Assembly: GCF_020035535.1 (NCBI RefSeq)
Contig: NZ_CP083349.1
Coordinates: forward strand, 3,304,501 to 3,368,500
Length of the DNA stretch: 64,000 bases
Source of the DNA: Ensifer adhaerens
GTDB taxonomy: Bacteria > Pseudomonadota > Alphaproteobacteria > Rhizobiales > Rhizobiaceae
Reading direction: 5' to 3'
Positions within the stretch are counted from its first letter, which is position 1. Every line of letters begins with the position of its first letter. The translations under genes were made by a program, and so were the position numbers. The notes under the pieces are model-generated. The model was given only the letters and a program-made list of their open reading frames with translations. It searched no databases and was not told the DNA's origin. Positions 26,347-34,807 of the stretch are shown in pieces.

Positions 26347-27555
26347 TTACTTCGTTGCCGCGACCTTGGTCGCATCCGGCGCCGTGCGGGTGTCGACATC
26401 AACGACGACGCTCAAGCCCGCACGCAGGTGTCCTTCGGCCAGCACGTCGGCCGGCAAGGTGATGCGAACCGGCACGCGCTGGATCACCTTGGTGAAGTTG
26501 CCGGTGGCGTTTTCGGCCGGCAGCAACGAGAAGACCGAGCCCGAGGCCGGCGAGATCGAGGCGACAGTGCCTTCGATCGCGTGATCCTCATAGGCGTCGA
26601 CATGGACCTTCACCTTGGAGCCCGGCACCAGATGGGCGATCTGGGTCTCCTTGAAGTTGGCGTCGATATAGAGCTGGTCGACCGGAACGAGTGCTGCGAG
26701 CCGCTGGCCGGCCGAGACGAGGTCGCCGACCTGGACGGCGACGTTGCCGACGATGCCGTCATAGGGCGCCTTCAGCACGGTGAAGCCGAGGTCGCGGTTG
26801 GCCTTGTCGCGCGCAAGCTCCAGCGAGCGGATCTCGCTTTCGGCTTCCGTGCGCTGGGCATCGAGAACGGTGATGCTGGCATTGGCAGCGGCGATATTGG
26901 CGTCGGCACCGGCAAGGTTTGCCCGCGCCTGGTCGAGCGCCACATCGGCGTTGTCAAGCGAAGCGACGGTGCCAACGGCCTTGGACTGGAGGTCGCTCGC
27001 GCGCTTCTGCGCGAGTTCGGCGCCGCGCACCGTCGCTTCGAGAGCTTTCTTCTGCGCTTGCGCCTGGGCAAGGCTCGCCTTGGCTCCGGCGATCTGCGCG
27101 TCGAAACGGCTGAGCGCCAGCTTCTGCGTGGCGATCTTCGCTTCGGCCTGCTCGGCGGCAATGCGGTAGTCGCCGTCGTCGAGGGTGACGAGCGGGTCGC
27201 CGGCCTTTACCTTCTGGTTGGCAACGACGTCGACCTTGGCGACATAGCCGGAAACCTTGGGCGAGATCGTCGCGATGTCCCCTTCGATATACGCGTCATC
27301 GGTCGAGACCATGAAGCGGCCGTTGGTCCACCAGTCGTAGCCGAACCAGGCGCTGGCAGCCAGAAGCGCCAGACCGAGTACGGGAAGGATGGGCTTGCGC
27401 GTCTTCTTCGGCGGCTGCACCGCTTCAGCGGGAGCCTGGACAGCGGCCTGCTCCGCAGCAGGCGCCTTTGCCTCAAGCGCGGTTTCCTGCTGCACTTCAA
27501 AATTCTCGTCGACGGGACGGACGCGAGCAGCGCTGGATGTGTTGGATGCGGACAT
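26347..27555 (-). CDS. emrA: HlyD/EmrA-family membrane fusion protein
   Basis: A 402-residue periplasmic adaptor. The N-terminal cytosolic part is Ala/Pro-rich and is followed by a single membrane span (PILPVLGLALLAASAWFGYDWW, about residues 55-76). The biotinyl-lipoyl halves (STDDAYIEGDIATISPKVSGYV and APYDGIVGNVAVQVGDLV) flank a long coiled coil (about residues 130-270). The DAYI motif is typical of EmrA. It lies upstream of the EmrB-type gene and downstream of TetR-type operators. Confidence 0.92.
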   Translation of the reverse strand: MSASNTSSAARVRPVDENFEVQQETALEAKAPAAEQAAVQAPAEAVQPPKKTRKPILPVLGLALLAASAWFGYDWWTNGRFMVSTDDAYIEGDIATISPKVSGYVAKVDVVANQKVKAGDPLVTLDDGDYRIAAEQAEAKIATQKLALSRFDAQIAGAKASLAQAQAQKKALEATVRGAELAQKRASDLQSKAVGTVASLDNADVALDQARANLAGADANIAAANASITVLDAQRTEAESEIRSLELARDKANRDLGFTVLKAPYDGIVGNVAVQVGDLVSAGQRLAALVPVDQLYIDANFKETQIAHLVPGSKVKVHVDAYEDHAIEGTVASISPASGSVFSLLPAENATGNFTKVIQRVPVRITLPADVLAEGHLRAGLSVVVDVDTRTAPDATKVAATK

Positions 27556-27591
27556 TGGGCACCGGCCTGGTTAAAGATTGCTGAACGAACT

Positions 27592-27605
27592 GAACCGTTC
27601 GGTTC
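27592..27605. promoter_or_regulatory. TetR-family operator candidate 1
   Basis: GAACC-GTTC-GGTTC is an inverted repeat in the promoter region between the pump operon and the divergent TetR gene, about 40 bases before the emrA start. It shares the GAACC/GGTTC half-sites with candidate 2 sixty bases away. Confidence 0.65.
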
Positions 27606-27614
27606 GATCGGAGC

Positions 27615-27643
27615 TTGACATAAGCCCTTTCTGGTCGCATATC
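27615..27643 (+). promoter_or_regulatory. Promoter candidate for the TetR gene
   Basis: TTGACA (27615-27620) and CATATC (27638-27643) are separated by 17 bases. The predicted start falls just before or within operator 2, so TetR binding would block its own transcription. Confidence 0.55.
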
Positions 27644-27651
27644 AAGAGGAA

Positions 27652-27671
27652 ATCGAACCACGCGGTTCGAT
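27652..27671. promoter_or_regulatory. TetR-family operator candidate 2
   Basis: ATCGAACC-ACGC-GGTTCGAT is an 8+8 perfect inverted repeat located just downstream of the -10 candidate of the TetR gene. It contains the same GAACC/GGTTC half-sites as candidate 1. Confidence 0.7.
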
Positions 27672-27713
27672 GGATCAAATTTAATACGAGCAGGACGGAA
27701 ACAAGCGACCATC

Positions 27714-28412
27714 ATGAGTACGGCGAAGACCGGGAAACAGGACATCGTGCAGCCGGTGGCCGGCATGGAAGAAGATCTCTGTCCGGGTGGCGGTCGCCAC
27801 GCCGCTGGCGAGGACCCGGCCAAGCGCGAACAGATCCTCGAAGGCGCGAGGCGTGCCTTTCTGAGCCAGGGCTTCGACGCCGCCAGCATGAACGACATCA
27901 CGCGCGAAGCCGGGGTCTCCAAGGGCACGCTCTACGTCTATTTCGAAAACAAGGAAGACCTTTTCAAGGCGCTGATCATCAAGGGCAAGACCCGCGTGGT
28001 CCAGACCGCCAAGCACGCGCTCAACGATCACGACGACGTCGAGGAATCGCTCTACGATTTCGGCGTGACGCTGACGACGAGCATGACGGCCGAAGAGACG
28101 ATCCGCTCCATGCGTATGGTGATCGGCGTGATCGATCGCATGCCGCACCTGGCCGAGCGCTTCTTCAGCGAGGCGCCGGAAAACGGCTACACCGTGCTCA
28201 AGTCCTATCTCGACCGCCAGGTCCCCACCGGCACGCTCGACATCGAAAACACCGAGATGGCCGCCCGCCAGTTCATCGAGATGGCGCAGGCCGGGCTCTT
28301 CAAGCACCGCCTGTTCGGCGGCATGTGCTCAGCACCGCCCAAGGAACAGATCGAAGCGACGGTGACCGCCGCCGTGCGCGTCTTCATGGCCGCCTACGGA
28401 CCCAAGAAATAG
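27714..28412 (+). CDS. TetR-family repressor of the EmrAB-type pump
   Basis: A 232-residue TetR-type regulator with an unusual N-terminal extension of about 35 residues. The helix-turn-helix is REQILEGARRAFLSQGFDAASMNDITREAGVSKGTLYVYFENKEDLFKALI (about residues 38-88), followed by a ligand-binding domain with Met-rich helices. It is divergent from emrA with two matching inverted repeats between them, the classic arrangement for a drug-sensing repressor. Confidence 0.92.
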   Translation: MSTAKTGKQDIVQPVAGMEEDLCPGGGRHAAGEDPAKREQILEGARRAFLSQGFDAASMNDITREAGVSKGTLYVYFENKEDLFKALIIKGKTRVVQTAKHALNDHDDVEESLYDFGVTLTTSMTAEETIRSMRMVIGVIDRMPHLAERFFSEAPENGYTVLKSYLDRQVPTGTLDIENTEMAARQFIEMAQAGLFKHRLFGGMCSAPPKEQIEATVTAAVRVFMAAYGPKK

Positions 28413-28523
28413 GCCGGCTGCGGTCGAACCCTTCCGACCGTCCGGGCGTTACAATCCAGCAATTGCGATCAAGCGCGCCTTGCGGCAACACCCTATCAAC
28501 AGGGCGTTGCCAAGGGAGTGATG

Positions 28524-29363
28524 ATGAGTGCCATCGGAAGGGCGGTCTGGTTCATAGAGAGCCACTTCGCAAAGGACATATCGCTGGATGAAATCGCCGG
28601 GGCCGCGGGCCTTTCGCGCTTTCATCTGTCGCGCGTTTTCGGGTTGGTCACCGGCCGCTCGATCAGCGCCTATATTCGCGGTCGGCGGCTCAGCGACGCC
28701 GCGCAAACCCTCGCCGATGGCTCTCTCAGCATTCTTTCGGTAGCCCTCGAGGCGGGCTATGGCTCGCACGAGGCTTTCACCCGCGCCTTTCGCGACCAGT
28801 TCGGCGTAACGCCCGAGACGGTGCGCAAGCAAAGGCACGTTCGAAACATCGAACTGATGGAGCCTTTAAGGATGGACGATACCCGCCTTCTCAAGATCGA
28901 CCCGCCGCGCTTCGAAGATAGCCCGCCTTTGCTGTTGGCGGGCCTTTCGGAAACCTATGCCTATAGCCGCACCGAGGGCATTCCGTCGCTCTGGCAGCGG
29001 TTCAACCGCCACTTCGGCAACATACCCGGCCAGACGGGCAACATTGCCTACGGCGTCTGCACGCAAAGCAACGGCGAGGCCGGCACCTTCCTCTACATGG
29101 CAGCGGCAGAAGTCAGCGAAGCCGACCAACTGCCCGAGGGATTTACGACGCTGAAACTGCCGAAGCAGCGCTATGCCGTCTTCCTGCACCGCGGCCACAT
29201 CTCGGCGATCGCCAAGACCGCCAACTATGTCTTCGGCACCTGGCTGCCGGAATCCGGACTTCAGCATGGGGAGACGCCGGATCTCATCGAACGCTACGAC
29301 GAGCGCTTCGACCCGCATTCCGGCATGGGCGTCGTCGAATTGTGGATTCCGGTCAAATCGTAA
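28524..29363 (+). CDS. AraC-family regulator with GyrI-like effector domain
   Basis: A 279-residue regulator in which an N-terminal AraC DNA-binding domain (two helix-turn-helices, about residues 5-105: IGRAVWFIESHFAKDISLDEIAGAAGLSRFHLSRVF and LSVALEAGYGSHEAFTRAFRDQFGVTPE) is joined to a GyrI/BmrR-like small-molecule-binding domain (about 125-279, YRxx...VELWIPVK end). This layout is that of the Rob/SoxS-like drug sensors. ATG triplets occur at 28521 and 28524; the AAGGGAG ribosome site spaces better to 28524. It follows the TetR gene on the same strand after 111 bases, which include a small hairpin (CAAC.CCCT...AGGG.GTTG). Targets are unknown, but the neighbouring efflux pump is suggestive. 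Confidence 0.9.
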   Translation: MSAIGRAVWFIESHFAKDISLDEIAGAAGLSRFHLSRVFGLVTGRSISAYIRGRRLSDAAQTLADGSLSILSVALEAGYGSHEAFTRAFRDQFGVTPETVRKQRHVRNIELMEPLRMDDTRLLKIDPPRFEDSPPLLLAGLSETYAYSRTEGIPSLWQRFNRHFGNIPGQTGNIAYGVCTQSNGEAGTFLYMAAAEVSEADQLPEGFTTLKLPKQRYAVFLHRGHISAIAKTANYVFGTWLPESGLQHGETPDLIERYDERFDPHSGMGVVELWIPVKS

Positions 29364-29370
29364 ACGGTAA

Positions 29371-29401
29371 AGCGCCGCCGCAAACGGGCGGCGGCGCTTG
29401 T
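29371..29401 (+). terminator. Hairpin terminator after the AraC/GyrI gene
   Basis: AGCGCCGCCG-CAAACG-GGCGGCGGCGCT followed by TGTC, 8 bases after the stop. Very strong stem with a poor T run. Confidence 0.6.
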
Positions 29402-29535
29402 CACGTCCGCAATGTTTCTTAAATACTTTCGGCGATTCTTGCGCGACGACGCGCCATCCCCACAGCGCCGCACGTCCGTCAGACGCGCCAAGGCTGCTGT
29501 GGAACTTTTGAAGTACTGAAAGAGAAAGATCGCCG

Positions 29536-30285
29536 ATGCAGGACCTCCTGTTGCTTGCCCAAGACCCCGCCGCCTGGGTCGCCCTTATCACCCTCGTGGT
29601 CATGGAGGTGGTTCTCGGCATCGACAACCTGATCTTCATCTCGATCCTCACCAACAAGCTGCCACCGGAGCATCGCGAAAAGGCGCGCCGCATCGGCATC
29701 GGTCTCGCGCTCGTCATGCGCCTTGCCCTGCTCGGCACCGTCGCCTGGATCGTCAAGCTGACGACGCCGGTCTTCGAGACCTTCGGCCAAGGCTTCTCCT
29801 GGAAGGACATGATCCTGATTGCCGGCGGCCTGTTCCTCGTCTGGAAGGCGACCAAGGAAATCCACCACAATGTCGATCCGGCCGATCATGGCGAGGACTT
29901 CATCGCCTCTTCGGCGATCAACAGCTTCGGCGCCGCGATCGCCCAGATCCTGCTGCTGGACCTCGTCTTCTCCGTCGACAGCATCATCACCGCCGTCGGC
30001 ATGACGCCGCACCTGCCGATCATGGTCATCGCCGTGGTTGCCGCCGTCACGGTCATGCTCGTAGCCGCCAATCCGCTTGCCAACTTCATCGAGAAGAACC
30101 CGACGATCGTCATGCTGGCGCTCGCCTTCCTCCTGATGATCGGCACGACACTGATTGCCGAAGGCATGGGCCTGCATGTGCCGAAGGGCTACATCTACGC
30201 CGCCATGGCCTTCTCGGCCCTCGTCGAAATCCTCAACATGGTCGCGCGCAATGCGCGGCTGAGGAAAGCAGGCAAGCTCGACTGA
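29536..30285 (+). CDS. TerC family integral membrane protein
   Basis: A 249-residue membrane protein with about seven spans. The family motifs [15 protein letters not shown] (span 1) and [17 protein letters not shown] (middle) place conserved aspartates in the membrane, as in TerC/Alx-type proteins implicated in metal (for example manganese) handling during protein export. The start has AAAGAGAAAG upstream. The 172-base leader shows no yybP-ykoY riboswitch that I can recognise. It carries its own terminator. Confidence 0.9.
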   Translation: MQDLLLLAQDPAAWVALITLVVMEVVLGIDNLIFISILTNKLPPEHREKARRIGIGLALVMRLALLGTVAWIVKLTTPVFETFGQGFSWKDMILIAGGLFLVWKATKEIHHNVDPADHGEDFIASSAINSFGAAIAQILLLDLVFSVDSIITAVGMTPHLPIMVIAVVAAVTVMLVAANPLANFIEKNPTIVMLALAFLLMIGTTLIAEGMGLHVPKGYIYAAMAFSALVEILNMVARNARLRKAGKLD

Positions 30286-30316
30286 CGAGCCGGTCACGAC
30301 CAACGGTCTCGATACG

Positions 30317-30348
30317 AAAAGGCCCGCATCGGCGATGCGGGCCTTTTG
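30317..30348 (+). terminator. Intrinsic terminator of the TerC gene
   Basis: AAAAGGCCCGCATC-GGC-GATGCGGGCCTTTT is an unmistakable Rho-independent terminator 31 bases after the stop. Confidence 0.9.
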
Positions 30349-30525
30349 CTTGCGGGAGTTCACGAAGACGCGGAGCCGAACCGACCGGCCGTCAACCGCG
30401 AGCCATCAGCGAAAAACAGGATTGCTCCTCCTCTTCCGCTTAGCCATGCCGGTGGCCCGGCCCCGCGCCCTCTGGTTGGAAAACGCACCCCCTCCGGAAA
30501 CGTTCCGCCGACCTTCGGGTCAGGT

Positions 30526-30906
30526 TCACGCGTCGGCGCGATGACCGACTTCGACCAGAATGTTGCCCGGAATGACCGCGTAGAAGACATAGGCGCCGTG
30601 GCGCTCCTCCGGCGCGATCACCTGGACGCCGGATCCGGTCATTCGGCGATAGGCCTCGTCGACCTCGGTGCGCTCCGGCAACAGGAAACCGATGTGATAG
30701 GTCTGGGCGCGAAGGTTCACCTGATCGCCGCCGCCGAGCGCCGTGATCGGCGGGCTGACGACGAGGACCAGGCCGGAGCCGTCCGACAATCGGTAGAAGG
30801 CGTCCTTGCCGCGCTTTTCGACCAGTGTCAGGTCGAAGTGATTGATGAGGAAGGAAGCCGTTTCGGCAACGACGGGGCTATAGAGGTCGATATGGTTCAG
30901 TCGCAT
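30526..30906 (-). CDS. VOC (glyoxalase/dioxygenase-like) superfamily protein
   Basis: A 126-residue single-module VOC protein: MRLNHIDLYSPVVAETASFLINHFDLTLVEKRGKDAFYRLSDGSGLVLVVS, then YHIGFLLPERTEVDEAYRRMTGSGV and GAYVFYAVIPGNILVEVGH. The metal ligands His5 and the last Glu of ILVEVG are in place. The frame extends to a GTG at 30912, but GGAGA spaces best to the ATG at 30906. Function could be lyase, dioxygenase or resistance. It lies downstream of an ArsR gene on the same strand, separated by 232 bases. Confidence 0.82.
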   Translation of the reverse strand: MRLNHIDLYSPVVAETASFLINHFDLTLVEKRGKDAFYRLSDGSGLVLVVSPPITALGGGDQVNLRAQTYHIGFLLPERTEVDEAYRRMTGSGVQVIAPEERHGAYVFYAVIPGNILVEVGHRADA

Positions 30907-30964
30907 GTTCACAGTCTCCGTGTTCGAGAAACGCGGCGGACTGCGTCGATTGCATACACCCCGC

Positions 30965-31087
30965 CGCGGACCGATGCGATTGCATCGGAACCACGTCGCG
31001 GGTTCGAACGGGACGTTCGAGCAGAGCTTCGCGCGCCGCTAAGCGCTGCGAAGGGACCGGGCTTACCTTATCCGGTCCTGCCTTTTT
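30965..31087 (+). ncRNA. Candidate small RNA ending in an orphan intrinsic terminator
   Basis: In the gap between the VOC and ArsR genes the + strand shows three successive hairpins: CCGATGC-GATT-GCATCGG (30970-30987), a CTTCGC-GCGC...GCGC-T-GCGAAG stem (31028-31053), and GGACCGG...CCGGTCC (31054-31078) followed by TGCCTTTTT. The last is a good terminator on a strand that has no upstream gene in this gap, since TerC already ends at its own terminator. A short + strand transcript is the simplest explanation. No sRNA family is recognised. Confidence 0.35.
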
Positions 31088-31138
31088 CGACCTGACCTGA
31101 ATATAGGAGATTGGTTGCCGACGGAAGATGGGGCGGGA

Positions 31139-31486
31139 TCAGTTCTTCCCGGCGCCCGGGTCGATGTACTGGAGCTCCTGCAGATAGGCGTCGAGACGAT
31201 CAAACTTCTGCTCCCAGAAGCGACGGTAGCCGTCGAGCCAGCTGTTGACGTCCTTCAGCGGCGCAGCCTCGAGCCGGCACGGGCGCCACTGCGCTTCGCG
31301 GCCGCGGCTGATCAGCCCGGCGCGTTCGAGAACCTTAAGATGCTTGGAGACTGCCGGCAGGCTCATTTCGAAGGGTTCTGCCAGTTCGCCGACCGAGGCC
31401 TCTCCGAGAGCGAGGCGGGCGAGGATCGCCCTTCGCGTTGGGTCGGCCAGGGCGGAGAGCGTTGTCGACAAGCGATCTTCCGGCAT
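31139..31486 (-). CDS. ArsR/SmtB-family winged-helix regulator
   Basis: A 115-residue ArsR-type repressor: LSTTLSALADPTRRAILARLALGEASVGELAEPFEMSLPAVSKHLKVLERAGLISRGREAQWRPCRLEAAPLKDVNSWL. It lacks the CVC metal motif of true ArsR and resembles the subgroup that works with SRPBCC/AHSA1 or VOC partners. The C-terminal region WLDGYRRFWEQKFDRLDAYLQEL is typical of that subgroup. Tandem inverted repeats lie directly upstream. The next gene on the strand is a VOC protein. Confidence 0.9.
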   Translation of the reverse strand: MPEDRLSTTLSALADPTRRAILARLALGEASVGELAEPFEMSLPAVSKHLKVLERAGLISRGREAQWRPCRLEAAPLKDVNSWLDGYRRFWEQKFDRLDAYLQELQYIDPGAGKN

Positions 31487-31495
31487 TTTCTAAAA

Positions 31496-31523
31496 AACCT
31501 TTCAGTTAAATAACCTTCTGGTT
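31496..31523. promoter_or_regulatory. Tandem ArsR operator candidates
   Basis: Two related inverted repeats, AACCTTTCAGTT (31496-31507) and AACCTTCTGGTT (31512-31523), are spaced by 16 bases start to start. They lie 10 to 37 bases upstream of the ArsR start codon. The arrangement suggests autoregulation by a dimeric ArsR protein. Confidence 0.5.
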
Positions 31524-31742
31524 CATTACCGCTCAGGGCAGACGGTGTCAACAAAAACCGGCGTGATCCGGTTTCCGTTGACATGACAGGCGTTCTATGG
31601 TCTCACGCGAGCCTATTGGAATAGCCTGCCGATACCGTTGTCGCGGCACCCTTGCGGGCCTTTCCTTCCCATAAAATGCGCGCCCGACGGCCGGATTTCT
31701 TCTCCGGCAAGGGGCGAGAAGCACGTCAGACGGGCAAAGACC

Positions 31743-33200
31743 ATGGCAAATTCAGCAGTCCGGGTACGCATCGCACCCTCCCCCACCGGCGAGCCGCATG
31801 TCGGCACGGCCTATATCGCTCTGTTCAACTACCTCTTCGCAAAGAAGCACGGTGGCGAGTTCATCCTGCGCATCGAAGATACCGATGCGACCCGCTCGAC
31901 GCCGGAGTTCGAACAGAAGGTGCTGGACGCGCTGAAATGGTGCGGGCTCGAATGGTCGGAAGGTCCTGATATCGGCGGTCCCTATGGCCCGTACCGGCAG
32001 AGCGACCGCAAGGACATGTACCGCCCATATGTCGAGAAGATCGTTGACAACGGCCACGGCTTCCGCTGCTTCTGCACGCCCGAGCGGCTCGAGCAGATGC
32101 GCGAGAGCCAGCGCGCCGCCGGCAAGCCCTCAAAGTATGACGGCCTGTGCCTCAACCTTTCGGCCGAGGAAGTGACGTCGCGCGTTGCAGCCGGCGAGCC
32201 GCACGTCGTGCGCATGAAGATCCCGACCGAGGGCTCGTGCAAGTTTAACGACGGCGTCTACGGCGACGTCGAAATTCCGTGGGATGCCGTCGACATGCAG
32301 GTCCTCTTGAAGGCCGACGGCATGCCGACATACCACATGGCAAACGTCGTCGACGACCACCTGATGAAGATCACCCACGTCGCCCGCGGCGAGGAGTGGC
32401 TGGCTTCCGTGCCGAAGCACATCCTGATCTATCTGTATCTCGGCCTTGAGCCGCCGAAGTTCATGCACCTGTCGCTGATGCGCAATGCCGACAAGTCGAA
32501 ACTGTCGAAGCGCAAGAACCCGACGTCGATCTCCTACTACACGGCACTCGGCTACCTGCCGGAAGCCCTGATGAACTTCCTCGGCCTGTTCTTCATCCAG
32601 ATCGCAGAAGGCGAGGAACTTCTGACGATCGACGAACTGGCAGCCAAGTTCGATCCGGAGAACCTGTCCAAGGCCGGCGCGATCTTCGACATCCAGAAGC
32701 TCGACTGGCTGAACGCCCGCTGGATCCGCGAGAAGCTTTCGGAAGAAGAGTTCGCCGCCCGCGTTCTTGCCTGGGCCATGGAAAACGATCGTCTGAACCA
32801 GGGCCTGAAGCTCAGCCAGTCGCGCATTTCGAAGTTCGGCGAACTGCCGGATCTCGCGAGCTTCCTGTTCAAGTCCGACCTCGGCCTGCAGCCGGCAGCC
32901 TTCGCTGGCGTCAAGTCGACGCCCGAGGAACTGCTCGAGGTCCTCAACACCGTTCAGCCGGATCTCGAAAAGATCCTCGAATGGAACAAGGAGTCGATCG
33001 AAGCGGAACTGCGTGCGGTCGCCGAGCGCATGGGCAAGAAGCTGAAGGTCATCGTGGCGCCGCTGTTCGTCGCGGTTTCCGGATCGCAGCGCTCGCTGCC
33101 GCTGTTCGACAGCATGGAAATCCTGGGCCGCGCCGTGGTACGCCAGCGCCTGAAGGTCGCGTCTCAGGTGGTCGCCTCCATGGTCGGCAGCGGAAAGTAA
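31743..33200 (+). CDS. gltX: Glutamate--tRNA ligase
   Basis: A 485-residue class I aminoacyl-tRNA synthetase that charges tRNA-Glu (and in alphaproteobacteria often tRNA-Gln, which is then amidated by GatCAB). The HIGH-like signature is PSPTGEPHVGTAYIALFNYLFAKK (HVGT) and the KMSKS-like motif is KLSKRKN (about residue 250). The RIEDTDATRS motif confirms GlxRS. The anticodon-binding helical domain occupies the C-terminal third. ATG at 31743 gives MANSAVRVRIAPSP; longer frames are unsupported. Alphaproteobacteria usually have two gltX genes; which paralogue this is cannot be judged. lysS follows after 10 bases. Confidence 0.95.
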   Translation: MANSAVRVRIAPSPTGEPHVGTAYIALFNYLFAKKHGGEFILRIEDTDATRSTPEFEQKVLDALKWCGLEWSEGPDIGGPYGPYRQSDRKDMYRPYVEKIVDNGHGFRCFCTPERLEQMRESQRAAGKPSKYDGLCLNLSAEEVTSRVAAGEPHVVRMKIPTEGSCKFNDGVYGDVEIPWDAVDMQVLLKADGMPTYHMANVVDDHLMKITHVARGEEWLASVPKHILIYLYLGLEPPKFMHLSLMRNADKSKLSKRKNPTSISYYTALGYLPEALMNFLGLFFIQIAEGEELLTIDELAAKFDPENLSKAGAIFDIQKLDWLNARWIREKLSEEEFAARVLAWAMENDRLNQGLKLSQSRISKFGELPDLASFLFKSDLGLQPAAFAGVKSTPEELLEVLNTVQPDLEKILEWNKESIEAELRAVAERMGKKLKVIVAPLFVAVSGSQRSLPLFDSMEILGRAVVRQRLKVASQVVASMVGSGK

Positions 33201-33210
33201 GGAGAGCACG

Positions 33211-34707
33211 ATGAACGACAAGACCGAGACCACTGGCCTCTCCTCCGACGCAACGGAAGTGCGCGCACAGAAGCTGAAGCTGCTGCGCGAGCAGATCGGC
33301 GACGTCTATCCGGCGCATTTCCACCGGACGATGACCAATGCCGAACTCATCGCCAAGTACGAGGGCCTGGAACCGGACACCGAGACGCAGGACGTCGTGA
33401 CCGTCGCCGGCCGCGTCTATTCCTCGCGCAACTCCGGCATGTTCATGGACATCCATGACGCCTCCGGCAAGATCCAGATCTTCAGCCACAAGGACGTGAC
33501 CAGCGAAGAAGCCCGCGGCCTGCTGCCGATGATCGACATTGGCGACATCATCGGCGTCACCGGCGTCGTGCGCCGCACCAAGCGCGGCGAGCTGACGATC
33601 AACGCGCAGACGATCACCATGCTGACGAAGTCGCTGCTGCCGATGCCCGAGAAGTGGCATGGCCTGTCCGACATCGAACTGCGTTACCGCAAGCGCCACC
33701 TCGACATCATGACCAACGAGGAATCGAAGCTGCGCTTCCAGCAGCGCAGCAAGATCGTCTCCGGCATCCGCCGCTTCATGGAAAACGACGGCTTCATGGA
33801 AGTCGAGACGCCGATGCTGCATTCGGTCTATGGCGGCGCCACCGCCGAGCCGTTCAAGACGCATCACAACACGCTGAAGCTCGACATGTTCCTGCGCATC
33901 GCGCCGGAACTGTATCTGAAGCGCACGCTGGTCTCGGGCCTCACCGACAAGGTCTTCGAGATCAACCGCAACTTCCGCAACGAAGGCGTCTCCACCCGGC
34001 ACAATCCGGAATTCACCATGATGGAGTGCTACTGGGCCTATGCCGACTACGAGGACATCATGGACCTCGTCGAGCGGCTGTTCGGTGAGCTGGCCATGGC
34101 GATCCACGGCTCGACCGAGTTCGCCTATGGCGACAAGGAAATCTCCTTCAAGGGTCCGTTCCGCCGCGTGCCGATGCCTGACGCCGTCAAGGAAGCGACC
34201 GGTATCGACTTCCTGGCGATGAAGACCGACGAAGAGGCCCGCGCTGCCGCCAAGGCTGCCGGCTTCGAGGTCGAGAAGGACTGGACCTGGGGTGAATGCC
34301 TCGCCTTCATCTTCGAAGAGAAGGTCGAAGGCACGCTGATCCAGCCGGCGCACGTCACGCATTTCCCGAAGGACATCTCGCCCTTTGCCAAGGAAGTGCC
34401 GGGCGAGCCACGCCTCGTCGAACGTTTCGAGACCTATTGCAACGCCTGGGAACTCGGCAACGCCTTCTCCGAACTCAACGATCCGGAAGAACAGCGCGCC
34501 CGCATGGTCGAGCAGCTGGAGCAGGCCCACGCCCGCGGCGAAAAGGCCAAGCAGCTCGACGACGAGTTCCTGGATGCCATCGACCAGGGCATGCCGCCAG
34601 CCGGTGGCCTCGGCATCGGCGTCGACCGCCTGATCATGCTGCTCACCAACGCGCCGTCGATCCGCGACGTCATCCTGTTCCCGGCACGCCGGCAGAAGGC
34701 TGACTGA
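33211..34707 (+). CDS. lysS: Lysine--tRNA ligase, class II
   Basis: A 498-residue class II lysyl-tRNA synthetase. The N-terminal OB fold binds the anticodon (VVTVAGRVYSSRNSGMFMDIHDASGKIQIF). The class II motifs follow: motif 1 in FMENDGFMEVETPML, motif 2 FEINRNFRNEGVSTRHNPEFTMMECYWAYADY, and motif 3 GGLGIGVDRLIMLLTNAPSIRDVILFP. It is coupled to gltX with AGGAGA before the ATG, and a terminator follows. Some alphaproteobacteria use a class I LysK instead; the class II enzyme here is intact. Confidence 0.95.
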   Translation: MNDKTETTGLSSDATEVRAQKLKLLREQIGDVYPAHFHRTMTNAELIAKYEGLEPDTETQDVVTVAGRVYSSRNSGMFMDIHDASGKIQIFSHKDVTSEEARGLLPMIDIGDIIGVTGVVRRTKRGELTINAQTITMLTKSLLPMPEKWHGLSDIELRYRKRHLDIMTNEESKLRFQQRSKIVSGIRRFMENDGFMEVETPMLHSVYGGATAEPFKTHHNTLKLDMFLRIAPELYLKRTLVSGLTDKVFEINRNFRNEGVSTRHNPEFTMMECYWAYADYEDIMDLVERLFGELAMAIHGSTEFAYGDKEISFKGPFRRVPMPDAVKEATGIDFLAMKTDEEARAAAKAAGFEVEKDWTWGECLAFIFEEKVEGTLIQPAHVTHFPKDISPFAKEVPGEPRLVERFETYCNAWELGNAFSELNDPEEQRARMVEQLEQAHARGEKAKQLDDEFLDAIDQGMPPAGGLGIGVDRLIMLLTNAPSIRDVILFPARRQKAD

Positions 34708-34733
34708 TCAAGGTCGCATACGCCCACGAATAC

Positions 34734-34766
34734 GAAGGCCCGCCGCACGCGCGACGGGCCTTTTTG
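34734..34766 (+). terminator. Intrinsic terminator of gltX-lysS
   Basis: AAGGCCCG-N12-CGGGCCTTTTTG: an 8-pair stem and a run of five T, 27 bases after the lysS stop. Confidence 0.85.
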
Positions 34767-34807
34767 ATTTTCTGAAAGATGTCCGAGGTCTCGGACGCAG
34801 CGCGGTC

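Noticed and set aside
24609..26402. Longer N-terminus of the MFS exporter starting at 26246 or 26402
   Set aside because: The extra residues are low-complexity and the AAGGAG site points to the ATG at 26198.
29364..29535. Manganese (yybP-ykoY) riboswitch upstream of the TerC gene
   Set aside because: The conserved core of that riboswitch is not visible in the 172-base leader.
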